Assembly: GCA_020849855.1 (NCBI GenBank)
Contig: JADZFO010000020.1
Span: 1-58,007 of the forward strand
Length of the DNA stretch: 58,007 nucleotides
Reading direction: 5' to 3'
From: a bacterium
GTDB lineage: Bacteria; 4484-113; JAFGCY01
Below, in pieces: positions 1-9,491 of this stretch (its first letter is position 1; every line of letters begins with the position of its first letter). The notes below the pieces were generated by a model that saw only the letters and a program-made list of their open reading frames with translations, was not told where the DNA came from and ran no database searches. Both the position numbers and the translations under genes were made by a program.

Positions 1-120
1 AGTGTGCTGGAAGGCATCAACAACCGCATCAAAGTCATCAAACGCATCGCCTATGGCTATCGCGACGACGAATACTTTTTCCTGAAGATCAAGGCCGCCT
101 TCCCCGGTGTTGGGCGATGA
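1..120 (+). CDS. ISL3-family transposase, C-terminal end (cut by window edge)
   Basis: Frame 1 is open from the first base to a TGA at 118-120. It reads like the end of an ISL3/IS204/IS1096 transposase: a segment EGINNRIKVIKRIAYGYRD followed by DEYFFLKIKAAFP. The EG-NN-IK-IKR-A-G-RD pattern is typical of the catalytic domain's last helix in this family. The start lies outside the window, so I cannot tell whether the element is intact. The terminal inverted repeat should lie just downstream (about 121-180), but I could not identify it without the other end. Confidence 0.75.
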   Translation, partial: SVLEGINNRIKVIKRIAYGYRDDEYFFLKIKAAFPGVGR

Positions 121-194
121 ACCCTTTTTTTGCTTTTACGCATTGTTGCCAACACAGTCCCGGCGAGTGTGGTCTGAGGCCTGGGAGGCAATCA

Positions 195-338
195 ATGAAC
201 AAGACACAACTCTTCGAAAACCTGCTCTTACTGCTGCTCAGCCTGTTCCTGCTTAGTGGCTGCTGCCTGTCCGAAGCCTTTGACAGCGATGATGTCAGCC
301 CCGGCCCGCACAATGAAGGTGATGCCGGCGACATCTAG
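195..338 (+). CDS. 47-residue lipoprotein with C-terminal HNEG motif (copy 1)
   Basis: A small gene whose start is set by a strong ribosome site (GGGAGG at 183-188). The product has a basic N-terminus, a poly-Leu hydrophobic stretch and a lipobox LLSGC, so it should be an exported lipoprotein of about 22 mature residues. The mature part is acidic (DSDD) and ends PHNEGDAGDI. It is the first of three intact tandem genes that encode exactly 47 residues each and share this ending. I do not know the function; the family is visible only by comparing the copies. Confidence 0.7.
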   Translation: MNKTQLFENLLLLLLSLFLLSGCCLSEAFDSDDVSPGPHNEGDAGDI

Positions 339-443
339 CTCGCCGCAAGCAGTCCTTGGGCGATCAAGGCTTGAAGGTTAATTAATGGTTCAGGCCTGTT
401 TGCGCTTCGGGCTGGCGCGATATAACTTCCCGGGAGGATCGAG

Positions 444-587
444 ATGATCAACTGGAAGTACATCACCACGGGAATGGCCCTGCTGGGCCTCATCTTCTGC
501 CTGGGCGGCTGCTGCGGCGACAGCTCGGGAGACGGCGACGATTTCAACCCGATTCCGCATAACGAAGGCACCGGCGGCGACGCCTAG
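444..587 (+). CDS. 47-residue lipoprotein with C-terminal HNEG motif (copy 2)
   Basis: The start follows a good ribosome site (GGGAGGA at 432-438), and a TATAAC -10-like box lies at about 420-425. The product has a hydrophobic signal segment, the lipobox CLGGCC, an acidic mature stretch (SSGDGDD) and the ending PIPHNEGTGGDA. It has the same length as copy 1 and the same terminal motif, although the signal peptides differ. The conservation therefore sits in the mature C-terminus, which suggests that the end is the functional part. Function unknown. Confidence 0.7.
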   Translation: MINWKYITTGMALLGLIFCLGGCCGDSSGDGDDFNPIPHNEGTGGDA

Positions 588-687
588 TCGCGCCGTTGCT
601 CTGCACCAGTGCGGGCACCTTCGAGCTTCACCCTTTTGGGCAGGTCAGGCGGTCGTCCGGAGGCGGGCGCCCGCCTATACTTGCGCC

Positions 688-831
688 ATGCGGACACTCG
701 CTTCGCTCCTGCTGCTTGTCGTACTGCTGCTCGGCGGCTGCTCTTTTCTGGTCGACCTGCACGACGAAGAACCATACACAGGCATCCTGCCAATCGACCC
801 GCACAATGAGGGCCAGGGCGGTGACGCCTGA
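688..831 (+). CDS. 47-residue lipoprotein with C-terminal HNEG motif (copy 3), leaderless
   Basis: A TATACT box (676-681) ends six bases before the ATG and no ribosome site is present, so the mRNA is probably leaderless. The product has a Leu/Val-rich signal peptide with lipobox LLLGGC, an acidic linker and the ending IDPHNEGQGGDA. Its stop codon overlaps the start of the TfoX-like gene (TGATG), so the two are probably translationally coupled. Same length and ending as copies 1 and 2; function unknown. Confidence 0.75.
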   Translation: MRTLASLLLLVVLLLGGCSFLVDLHDEEPYTGILPIDPHNEGQGGDA

Positions 832-1160
832 TGCCCTGCGATGAAACGCTCGTTGAGCGCGTGCGGGCAATACTCGCTGTCCAGCCCGGCATCAGTGAGA
901 AGCGCATGTTTGGCGGTGTCTGCTTCCTGGTCAACGGCAACATGGCCTGCGGCGTGGCTGGCGAGGAGCTGATGCTGCGCCTGGGCAACGAGCTCACGGC
1001 TGAGGCGCTGGAAGAGCCGCACACGCGTCCAATGGACTTCACCGGCAAGGTCATCAGGAGCATGCTCTTTGTTGATGCTGCCGGCCTGGAGACCGAAGCA
1101 GAGCTGACTGGCTGGGTTCAGCGCGCCGCCAGTTTTGCGGCGGGCCTGCCGGCAAAATAG
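831..1160 (+). CDS. TfoX N-terminal domain protein
   Basis: This 109-residue protein matches the stand-alone TfoX N-terminal domain. It has the typical opening in which an acidic helix leads to EKRMFGGVCFLVNGNMACG, then LMLRLG, and later the RPMDFTGK region. Related proteins are linked to competence regulation in Gammaproteobacteria, but most stand-alone members are uncharacterised, so no role is inferred here. The start codon overlaps the stop of the preceding small lipoprotein gene by one base, which suggests coupled translation. The length is normal for the domain. Confidence 0.85.
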   Translation: MPCDETLVERVRAILAVQPGISEKRMFGGVCFLVNGNMACGVAGEELMLRLGNELTAEALEEPHTRPMDFTGKVIRSMLFVDAAGLETEAELTGWVQRAASFAAGLPAK

Positions 1161-1187
1161 AGCCGGCCTGGATTAGTATTCACGCTC

Positions 1188-1350
1188 ATGCGAAAGTGCA
1201 CTTCGTCGTCTTTAAACTGCTGCCCTTTATTTGCTGCTGCTCGGTGTTGCGGCCTGCTGCCGTATCGGCGGGCTCAAAGACTATGAGACAGTCTCAGAAG
1301 ACATAATCGGTCCGCCAAAGCACGAAATGGGACATGGCGGAGATGTCTGA
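1188..1350 (+). pseudogene. Degraded fourth HNEG-type small lipoprotein
   Basis: A TAGTAT box sits eight bases before an ATG at 1188, as for leaderless genes nearby. Downstream, one frame reads LLLLGVAACC (a lipobox-like signal), then an acidic segment, then PPKHEMGHGGDV and a stop at 1348-1350. That ending matches the HNEG..GD tails of the three upstream genes. The ATG is out of frame with the lipobox, because a single-base shift is needed near 1228-1231. I therefore read this as a frameshifted copy, although a sequencing error or a TTG start at 1231 is possible. Confidence 0.5.
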
Positions 1351-1438
1351 TTCGCCCTGACCTGCAGCAGACTTGAACTGCCTGGCTCAGCCCACAGTCA
1401 TAATTGCCTGAGCTGCCAGAGCGCAGCCGGAGGGCTCC

Positions 1439-2770
1439 ATGCTTAAGCGCAACAGCTTGTACATCACAGCTCTGCTGCTGGTCCTTCTGCTGGCCAGCGC
1501 TTGCCTGAAGCAGATGCAGCCCGGCCGGCCGCGGGCGGAAGATAAGAACAAAAGTACTCCGGCCAGCAATGACCTGCACAAGAAAACAAAGAAGGGCTCG
1601 GGCAAGGAGAACAAGGTGGCAGATGACAAGGCGGTGACGCCACAGGCGCGCCAGCAGCTCAGCGCCGGCATCAACCAGTTCGGTTTCAGGCTCTATGAGC
1701 AGCTGCGCTCTGAAGACGGCAACATCTTCATGTCGCCCTACAGCCTCGCGACCGCCATCGGTATGGTCTTCGAAGGGGCCGGGACGCAGACAGCCGCCGA
1801 GATCCAGTCGCTGCTGCAGTTCCCCGAGCTGGCCATGGAACGCCGGGCGGCAGTCGCCTCCATGTACAACGCGCTGAATCCCAAAGACGCCAGCTACAGC
1901 CTGTCCACCGCCAACGGCATCTGGTCGCAGCAGGACTTCAGCTTCCTGCCGGACTACCTGAACGTGCTGAAGGTGCACTACTGCAGCCAGGCCGCCAGCA
2001 TGGACTTCAGGAATAATGCCGAGTCTTCGCGCCAGGAGATCAACAAGTGGGTCGCCGATCGCACCAATGACCGCATCAAGGACCTCTTCCAGGAGGGCGT
2101 CATCCGGCCCGACACAAAGATGGTGCTGGCCAATGCGATCTACTTCAAGGGCCGCTGGGCGCGGCAGTTTGACCCGAAGCGCAGTTTCGACAAGGACTTC
2201 CGCGCGCCATCCGGCCCGGTCAAGGCAAAGTTCATGATCCCCGCCGGAGAGGAAAAGGACTACCTCTACTTCGAGAATGATGACTTCAAGGCGATTGAGC
2301 TGCCGTACGAAGGCAGCGAGCTGGCCATGCTGGCCCTGTTGCCCAAGCAGGACGAGCTTGGCCCCCTGGAGGCCGCGCTCAACCCGGAGCTGCTGGCGAA
2401 GGTGGACGCCGGCCTGCGCAGCACGGATGTGATTGTCCAGCTGCCGCGCTTCACCTTCAAAAGCAAGTTTGAGCTCAACGAGACCCTCGCCGCGCTCGGC
2501 ATGCCCACGGCATTCAGCGATGACGCGGACTTCTCCGGCATGACCGGTGGGCGGGACCTGAAGATCGGCGCCGCCGTGCATCAGGCCTTCGTGGAAGTTA
2601 ACGAGGAGGGCACCGAGGCCGCTGCCGCCAGCGGCATTGTGATGCGCCCCACCGGCGCGGCGATTGAGCCCATCAGCTTCATCGCCGACCATCCCTTCAT
2701 CTTCCTCATCCGCGACAAGCAGAGCGGTGTGGTCCTGTTCATGGGCCGCCTCGAGGACCCGACGGCCTAG
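1439..2770 (+). CDS. Serpin-family protease inhibitor, lipoprotein
   Basis: A 443-residue serpin with a lipoprotein signal (lipobox ASAC, Cys22), then a Lys-rich linker of about 45 residues. The serpin fold runs from about residue 75 to the end: NIFMSPYSLATAIGMVFEGA, LANAIYFKGRW, the hinge EVNEEGTEAAAAS and the closing HPFIFLIRD...VLFMGRLEDP. The intact hinge with small residues suggests that it can insert its loop and act as an inhibitor. By alignment to antitrypsin spacing, P1 would be Thr in RPTG, with an Arg at P3; the target protease is uncertain. A subtilisin-like lipoprotein is encoded about 3 kb away. A GGAGG-type ribosome site precedes the ATG. Confidence 0.92.
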   Translation: MLKRNSLYITALLLVLLLASACLKQMQPGRPRAEDKNKSTPASNDLHKKTKKGSGKENKVADDKAVTPQARQQLSAGINQFGFRLYEQLRSEDGNIFMSPYSLATAIGMVFEGAGTQTAAEIQSLLQFPELAMERRAAVASMYNALNPKDASYSLSTANGIWSQQDFSFLPDYLNVLKVHYCSQAASMDFRNNAESSRQEINKWVADRTNDRIKDLFQEGVIRPDTKMVLANAIYFKGRWARQFDPKRSFDKDFRAPSGPVKAKFMIPAGEEKDYLYFENDDFKAIELPYEGSELAMLALLPKQDELGPLEAALNPELLAKVDAGLRSTDVIVQLPRFTFKSKFELNETLAALGMPTAFSDDADFSGMTGGRDLKIGAAVHQAFVEVNEEGTEAAAASGIVMRPTGAAIEPISFIADHPFIFLIRDKQSGVVLFMGRLEDPTA

Positions 2771-3021
2771 GGCTGCACGACACCCAGGCGTCCCTCGTAG
2801 ATGCAGCGAGGACAGTAGTAGTTGTGGCAGACGCAAGGACAAGTACGTGGGTTGCAGTCTGATCCGCAGTTACACGCGCCGCGAACAAGCTGCTTAAGTT
2901 CGGAGCCCGGAGGGTATTTCAGGATCAGTCTGTGGCAGGAAGCACAGGGGGTGACTTTTACCGCGGCCCAGATGGCCACGGGTACGCAGAGGGCAAGCAG
3001 CGCCAGCAGCAACTTTCTCAC
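2767..3021 (-). CDS. Small exported Cys-rich protein (paralogue A)
   Basis: An 84-residue protein with a hydrophobic N-terminal signal or anchor (residues 4-19) and a Cys-rich mature part. The order is CASCHR, then CNCGSDC, then CPCVCHNYYCPRC, ending EGRLGVVQP. Cys/His pairs of this kind suggest a metal site; CASCH and CVCH are not two clear haem sites. The GTG start overlaps the stop of the upstream paralogue (GTGA), so the pair is translationally coupled. Its stop codon shares the CTAG palindrome with the convergent serpin gene. Function unknown. Confidence 0.7.
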   Translation of the reverse strand: MRKLLLALLALCVPVAIWAAVKVTPCASCHRLILKYPPGSELKQLVRGACNCGSDCNPRTCPCVCHNYYCPRCIYEGRLGVVQP

Positions 3022-3266
3022 TTGAAACGGCCCTCCGCAACGCAACGCGGACAGTAGTGCCGGTGACACGAGCAGTCGCAACCTGAGCCACAGTCAGGCC
3101 CGCACTCACAGGATGACTGCTGTTCCATTTCAGTATCATGGACAACTAGCGTTGGTCGGTGACAGGAGGTGCATAGAGTGACGTTTAGCGCCGCCCAGAC
3201 GGACAACGGCAGGCCGACGGCGATGAGCACGATCAGTCCGATAAGCAGCCTGGCCTTCATCGGCAT
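3018..3266 (-). CDS. Small exported Cys-rich protein (paralogue B)
   Basis: An 82-residue paralogue of the next gene. It has a hydrophobic signal (LLIGLIVLIAVGLPLSVWA) followed by CTSCHR, CECGPDC, CDCSCHRHYCPRC and EGRFK. The shared frame C-x2-CHR...C-x-C-G-x-DC...C-x-C-x-CH-x-[YH]YCPRC-x2-EGR is clear in both copies. The start at 3266 (MPMKAR) is the most upstream plausible ATG; 3260 is an alternative. It is divergent from hutU with about 80 bases between. I do not recognise the family. A zinc- or iron-binding envelope protein is a reasonable guess only. Confidence 0.68.
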   Translation of the reverse strand: MPMKARLLIGLIVLIAVGLPLSVWAALNVTLCTSCHRPTLVVHDTEMEQQSSCECGPDCGSGCDCSCHRHYCPRCVAEGRFK

Positions 3267-3349
3267 ACTGGCTAATCGAAGCGTCGCCGTGCGTGTTAAA
3301 CAGATACTCAACCTGGCCGCTTACCCGCGCCTGCCACTAAAATCACCGC

Positions 3350-5035
<1,686 letters not shown>

Positions 5036-5036
5036 G

Positions 5037-5093
5037 GTAGGGTGCAGGCATGCCTGCACCTTCTTCTGTGGTGCACGCACGCGTGCACCCTAC
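5037..5093. repeat. Paired palindromic element (REP/BIME-like) after hutU
   Basis: Two head-to-head hairpins, GTAGGGTGCAGGCATGCCTG... and its inverse orientation ending CACGCGTGCACCCTAC. The outer arms GTAGGGTGCA and TGCACCCTAC are exact complements. The GTAGGG head followed by a short palindrome recurs at 42276. It starts two bases after the hutU stop codon, so it may also end transcription or protect the mRNA. Confidence 0.6.
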
Positions 5094-5172
5094 AGCCGGT
5101 AGCGCCGCTCTCAGTGGCGTCGCTTCCGGCCTTGCTCAGTGCACTCTTGCCGGGGGCGCATGCTGAGTGCTA

Positions 5173-5280
5173 CTACTGCTGTTTCTTCTTCTTTGCCATG
5201 GCCTGGGCAATGAAGCCACCGGCCATGATCAGCAGGCCGATGATCACCAGGGCGATCAGCAGATTCTCGATCGATTTCAT
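5173..5280 (-). CDS. 35-residue single-pass membrane protein
   Basis: A tiny gene reading MKSIENLLIALVIIGLLIM, then AGGFIAQAMAKKKKQQ. It has one hydrophobic helix of about 20 residues and a strongly basic C-terminal tail, which suggests a tail facing the cytoplasm. It lies 63 bases downstream of another tiny membrane protein on the same strand. No function can be assigned. The clean hydrophobic-then-Lys pattern makes chance unlikely. Confidence 0.5.
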   Translation of the reverse strand: MKSIENLLIALVIIGLLIMAGGFIAQAMAKKKKQQ

Positions 5281-5343
5281 GGCTCCCCTAACAGTTGCAG
5301 ATTGCGCTTCGACGCGGGGGCATCTTCGGGTCCAGGCACGCGC

Positions 5344-5439
5344 CTACTTCCCCTTGCTGCGCCGCAGGACGACGACGATGATGACCAGCACGCCAAGCAG
5401 GGCGACACCCTGGAGCAGTTCCTTCATGTATCCGGCCAC
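5344..5439 (-). CDS. 31-residue single-pass membrane protein
   Basis: Reads (V)AGYMKELLQGVALLGVLV, then IIVVVLRRSKGK. It has one transmembrane helix and a basic tail, like its neighbour. A GTG start at 5439 follows an AGAGG ribosome site, and an internal ATG at 5427 is the alternative. A TAGAAT -10-like box lies upstream on the minus strand near 5485. It probably forms a two-gene unit with 5173-5280. Function unknown. Confidence 0.45.
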   Translation of the reverse strand: MAGYMKELLQGVALLGVLVIIVVVLRRSKGK

Positions 5440-5570
5440 AACACACCTCTGATTCTTGTTGATCAGCGGCGCAACTATTCTATCCGCTTCCCGCGGACAG
5501 GGCTGGCATGGCGGAGATCAATCACCTCCCCCTGGCCAAAAGGAGATCCCGGATCGCCGTCCTGCAGGCC

Positions 5571-5597
5571 TTGACAACACTTGCAGACTGTTACAAT
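5571..5597 (+). promoter_or_regulatory. Sigma-70-type promoter of the subtilisin-like gene
   Basis: TTGACA (5571-5576) and TACAAT (5592-5597) are separated by 15 bases, about 50 bases upstream of the ATG. The boxes are near consensus but the spacing is a little short. Confidence 0.55.
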
Positions 5598-5650
5598 CGA
5601 TACAGGCCGATCGAGCCGGTTGGCCCACACCACTGCTGTGAGGTACTCAC

Positions 5651-6832
5651 ATGAAGGGACTCCACGTCCTTGGCTGCGCCGCTGTCCTCGCACTGTTTGC
5701 CGGCTGCTCAACGCAGAACACCGGTACTACCGCCCTGCCTGAACATGAGGCCAGCGCCATGGTCTCTGCGCCCGCGGCGGGCAGCAGCAGCAGCGCAGCG
5801 CCCAGGCCGATGATCGTCGGCCTGAAGCCCGGCGCCAGCAGCCGCGACATCGCCGCCCTCAGCCAGGGCCTCAGCAATGCCCCGGCGCATGTCTATCAGC
5901 ATGCGCTGCTGGGTTTCGCCGGCAGCCTCAGCCAGGCGGAGATCAGCCGGCTGAAGGCTGATCCGCGGGTCGCCTTTGTCGAGGCAGACCTGGTCGCCCA
6001 CACCTGCGCCCAGACCCTGGGCTGGGGTGTGAACCGCATAGACGCCGAGCTGAACAGCGGCAGCGGCGGCGCGGGCGTAACTGTGGCCGTGCTGGACACC
6101 GGCATCGACCTGACACACCCGGACCTGGCCGGCGCGATCATCGGCTCCTATAACGCCACCGGCAGCGGCTCCGCCAACGACGGTAACGGCCACGGCAGCC
6201 ATGTGGCCGGCATCATCGGCGCGCGCAACAACAGCACTGGCTATGTCGGCGTGGCGCCCAACTGCTCCCTGCTGGCCGTCAAGGTGCTCAACAATCAGGG
6301 CAGCGGCCAGATCTCATGGATCGTCGCCGGAATCGACTGGTGCACCGCCAACAAAAACACCTTCAACATCAAGGTGGCGAACATGAGCCTCGGCGCCAGC
6401 GGCAATTCCAGCGCCATGGCCACGGCGATCACCAATGCCACCAACGCCGGTATCACCTTCGTGGTGGCCGCGGGCAACTCCTTCGCCGACGCCAACAACT
6501 TCATCCCGGCGAAGTACAGCAACGTCATCTGCGTCTCGGCGCTCAACAGCAACAACACCTTCGCCAGCTACAGCAACTGGGGCACGGCTGTTGATCTGAT
6601 CGCCCCGGGCACGAATGTTCCCTCCCTGTGGCGCCGCGGCGGCTATAAGACCATCTCCGGCACCTCAATGGCCAGCCCGCATGTGGCCGGCGCCGCGGCC
6701 CTGTGGCTGGATGACCACAGCGGCGGCTTTGCCGATGTACTGGCGGCGCTGCAGGCTGCCGGCGAAAGCGGCAGCTGGCCGGGAGACCCTGACGGCATCT
6801 CTGAGAAGCTGGTCGACGCACAGAGCCTCTAG
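5651..6832 (+). CDS. Subtilisin-like serine protease (S8), lipoprotein
   Basis: A 393-residue protein with a lipobox (FAGC, Cys19), an inhibitor-I9-like propeptide (about residues 50-115, MIVGLKPG...VAFVEAD) and an S8 catalytic domain. The catalytic triad is visible: Asp149 in AVLDTGID, His181 in GNGHGSHVAG and Ser339 in SGTSMASPHVAG. The oxyanion Asn is Asn276 in VAAGNS. It should be exported, lipidated and self-processed. A ribosome site (GTGAGG) precedes the ATG, a promoter lies upstream and a hairpin terminator follows. The neighbourhood also encodes a serpin, which could in principle control such proteases, but a pairing is speculation. Confidence 0.95.
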   Translation: MKGLHVLGCAAVLALFAGCSTQNTGTTALPEHEASAMVSAPAAGSSSSAAPRPMIVGLKPGASSRDIAALSQGLSNAPAHVYQHALLGFAGSLSQAEISRLKADPRVAFVEADLVAHTCAQTLGWGVNRIDAELNSGSGGAGVTVAVLDTGIDLTHPDLAGAIIGSYNATGSGSANDGNGHGSHVAGIIGARNNSTGYVGVAPNCSLLAVKVLNNQGSGQISWIVAGIDWCTANKNTFNIKVANMSLGASGNSSAMATAITNATNAGITFVVAAGNSFADANNFIPAKYSNVICVSALNSNNTFASYSNWGTAVDLIAPGTNVPSLWRRGGYKTISGTSMASPHVAGAAALWLDDHSGGFADVLAALQAAGESGSWPGDPDGISEKLVDAQSL

Positions 6833-6858
6833 TACCAGTCTGAGCTTTGTACCTGACA

Positions 6859-6889
6859 GGGCGCTGGCAATGCCGGCGCCCTTTTCTTT
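6859..6889 (+). terminator. Rho-independent terminator after the subtilisin-like gene
   Basis: A GC-rich stem, GGGCGC...GCGCCC with the inner pair TGGC/GCCG, is followed by CTTTTCTTT. It starts about 26 bases after the stop codon. Confidence 0.75.
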
Positions 6890-6961
6890 GCGCTGCACAG
6901 GCCGGCGTGTTAGGATTGAAGCAGAGCCGCCGAGGCAATAAGCAGGCGGCGGGAGGTGCTT

Positions 6962-8863
6962 ATGAGGCCCGGCATCATCCCCTGCGCAGCCCTGGCGGCT
7001 GTCTTGCTACTGCTTTCCGCCTGCGCCGGCGCTGCAAGCAGAGTCTCGGCGCTTGAGGCTGCCGTCGGCTCGGCGCCTGAGGCCGCTTATGCCGGACTTC
7101 CGCCGATCAGCAGCCTGCACCAGGGCAGCGATATCGACCCCTTCTACGTTGACGTGGCCCACCTCGCGTCATATGGCGGCGAGGCTGAAGTGCTGGCGCC
7201 GGACCGCATTGCCCTTGGCACCGCGGCCAGCGGCGGCAGCGGCGTGTTCTCCTATGCGCTATACGACCAGGAGCTAAGCAATTTCACCGCCAATGATCTG
7301 CACTTCCAGATCGACCCGGCCGAGAGCCTGAACGGCCAGCCCGGCTCCTACATGATCGCGCTGGCGCACTTTGAGTCACAGCGCTGGGAGTGGTATGGCC
7401 CCTTCAGTGACGCTTCGGGAAGCATCGTGCTGCCCGGTCAGCAGGGCTATGCCTCCGGCTGGGGCCATGCCGTTTTTGCCGTCGTGCCGCGCCTTGGCTT
7501 CGGCTGCACGGTGAACCTGCTGCAGATGTCCGCAGCTCTGCAGCCAGATCAGCAGCCTCCCACGGGTGATGACGTGATCACCGTCGGCCCCGGCAGGGAT
7601 TTCAGCAACCTGATGGATGCCCTGGCGGCCGCCGGCAGCGGGCCCGCGACCACGGACATTGTTGTTTATCCCAATGCAGGCAACCAGCCCTATGCCATGA
7701 CCGCGCTCTTCGTGACGCGTCCCAACCTGCGTTTCTGGGGCGTGCGTACAGAAGACAACCAGCGGCCGATCCTGGACGGCAGCGGCTTTGACTACAGCGG
7801 TGTGGGCAGCATCCCGCGGGCGATCTTCCAGTTCCAGCCCGGCGCGGACAACTGCGAAGTGCATGGCTTCGAGCTGCGCGCGGCGCACAACAGCAGCTAC
7901 AACGGCGCGGGCATCCGGGTCAACCAGGCTAAGGCCTGCCAGGTGACCGACTGCGTCATCCACTCCTGCGACATGGGCGTGATGAGCAATGGCGATGCTG
8001 TGTTGCAGTCCGGGCAGCTCGTGCTCAGCGGCTGCCAGATCCACAGCAACGGCAACCTTGAGGACCCCGGTTACAACCACAATATTTATGCCGGCGGCTA
8101 TGAGCTGTATATGCTGGGCTGCGAGGTCTACGGCAGTCTGACCGGCCACAACGTAAAGAGCAGGGCTTTCATTAATGTCCTCGACGCCTGCTTCATTCAC
8201 GACTCTGCCAACCGCGAGCTGGACCTGGTGGATGCTGCCGGCGTGACCGACCTGCCCGGCTGCCACAGCCGGGTGATCGGCTGCGTCATCCGCAAGGCCC
8301 CCGGGATGGAGGGCAACCGCGCGGTGATCCACTATGGCCAGGATGGCGGCGGCGACCGCGACGGGCCGCTGTATCTGGTCAACAACACCATCATCACGCC
8401 CTACACCTCGCCGGTGATCCAGCTCAGCGGGGCAAACAGTGACGCGGTGCTTTACAGCAACCTGGTCTGGGACGGCGGCGCGGATGTGCCGGGCCAGCAG
8501 ATCGCCGCGGCAATCAGCAGCGGTAATATCGCCCGCATCAGCGGCCGTCTGAACTGGTTCTCCGGGGGCTTCAGCATCCCGGCCGGTGGCGCGCTGGATG
8601 ACAACAACAACTACTTCGCGCTGGAATCCGAAGAGCCGCCGTTTACGGATCCTGCGGCAGGCGACTACCGCCTGCTGCCGGGTAATCATGCCAACCTGAG
8701 CAAGGCCGGCCTGAGCTTCCTGGACTTCTTCCCTACACCCACTGACGGCAACGGTAATCCGGTATCCATCTTCCCGGCCCATGCTTACCGCGCCCCATTC
8801 AGCTGGTTCGTCAGGATCATGGACAGCGAAGAGTTCGACATTGGCGCTTACCAGACACCCTGA
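6962..8863 (+). CDS. Parallel beta-helix surface lipoprotein
   Basis: A 633-residue lipoprotein (lipobox LLSAC). An N-terminal module (about residues 75-185) contains FSYALYDQ...ALAHFESQRWEWYGPFSD. It resembles the N-termini of the lipoproteins at 32448 and 35026. After a linker, residues about 205-600 look like a right-handed beta-helix: VGPGRDFSNLMDALAAA is the usual entry, followed by repeated short CVIHSCD-, CQIHSNG- and VIGCVIRK-like rungs. Such folds often bind or cleave polysaccharide, but no catalytic residues can be assigned. The ATG at 6962 follows GGGAGG; an in-frame GTG at 6956 is less likely. Confidence 0.82.
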   Translation: MRPGIIPCAALAAVLLLLSACAGAASRVSALEAAVGSAPEAAYAGLPPISSLHQGSDIDPFYVDVAHLASYGGEAEVLAPDRIALGTAASGGSGVFSYALYDQELSNFTANDLHFQIDPAESLNGQPGSYMIALAHFESQRWEWYGPFSDASGSIVLPGQQGYASGWGHAVFAVVPRLGFGCTVNLLQMSAALQPDQQPPTGDDVITVGPGRDFSNLMDALAAAGSGPATTDIVVYPNAGNQPYAMTALFVTRPNLRFWGVRTEDNQRPILDGSGFDYSGVGSIPRAIFQFQPGADNCEVHGFELRAAHNSSYNGAGIRVNQAKACQVTDCVIHSCDMGVMSNGDAVLQSGQLVLSGCQIHSNGNLEDPGYNHNIYAGGYELYMLGCEVYGSLTGHNVKSRAFINVLDACFIHDSANRELDLVDAAGVTDLPGCHSRVIGCVIRKAPGMEGNRAVIHYGQDGGGDRDGPLYLVNNTIITPYTSPVIQLSGANSDAVLYSNLVWDGGADVPGQQIAAAISSGNIARISGRLNWFSGGFSIPAGGALDDNNNYFALESEEPPFTDPAAGDYRLLPGNHANLSKAGLSFLDFFPTPTDGNGNPVSIFPAHAYRAPFSWFVRIMDSEEFDIGAYQTP

Positions 8864-8883
8864 CCTGCGTTATCCTGAACTGC

Positions 8884-9429
8884 TTGAGCCTCTATTTTTC
8901 AGAGCTGGCCACGCCCTGCGGTGTCTGCCGCATAGTGCTGCAGGAGGATGGCGCCCTGGTGGCGCTGACCCTGCTGCACGACGGCGCACCGGCCGAGGGC
9001 TATACGCCGCCGCCGCTGTCGCGCTATGAGCGCAGCTACCAGGGCGAGGAGCTGATTCCGGATGACGCGCGCTGCTCCGGGCTGCGGCTGCAGCTCGAGC
9101 AGTACTTCTCCCGCCAGCGCCGCAGCTTTGATCTGCCACTGGCTCCGCGGGGTTCTGAATTCCAGCAGCGGGTCTGGCGCGAGCTGACCCGCATTCCATA
9201 CGGCGAGACCATCAGTTATGGCGAGCAGGCCCGCCGCCTGGGCGATCCTTCCCTGAGCCGTGCCGTGGGAGCGGCCAACGGCGCCAACCCGATCTGGCTG
9301 GTCCTCCCCTGCCACCGGGTCATCGGCGCCGATGGCAGCCTGACTGGCTACGGCGGCGGTCTGCCGGTCAAGCGCTGGCTCTTGGAGCATGAAGGTGCGC
9401 TGAGCGGCTCACTCTTCGCCGGCGCTTAG
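8884..9429 (+). CDS. ogt: Methylated-DNA--protein-cysteine methyltransferase
   Basis: A 181-residue protein that repairs O6-methylguanine by transferring the methyl group to its own cysteine. The active site LVLPCHRVIG (Cys143), the preceding IPYGETISYGEQARRLG helix and AVGAANGANP are all intact. The start is a TTG seven bases after a TATCCT box (8871-8876) with no ribosome site, so it is probably leaderless. The N-terminal ribonuclease-like domain is present, as in Ogt. An Ada regulator domain is absent. Confidence 0.95.
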   Translation: MSLYFSELATPCGVCRIVLQEDGALVALTLLHDGAPAEGYTPPPLSRYERSYQGEELIPDDARCSGLRLQLEQYFSRQRRSFDLPLAPRGSEFQQRVWRELTRIPYGETISYGEQARRLGDPSLSRAVGAANGANPIWLVLPCHRVIGADGSLTGYGGGLPVKRWLLEHEGALSGSLFAGA

Positions 9430-9491
9430 CAGGCGGGCCCCGGCCGGCGCATGGGCCTTATAATCTTCGCCATTCCCTCAGAGGTCAGCGC

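Noticed and set aside
1274-2842. Long minus-strand open frame across the serpin gene
   Set aside because: It is antisense to a clear serpin and shows low-complexity shadow composition; a by-product of high GC.
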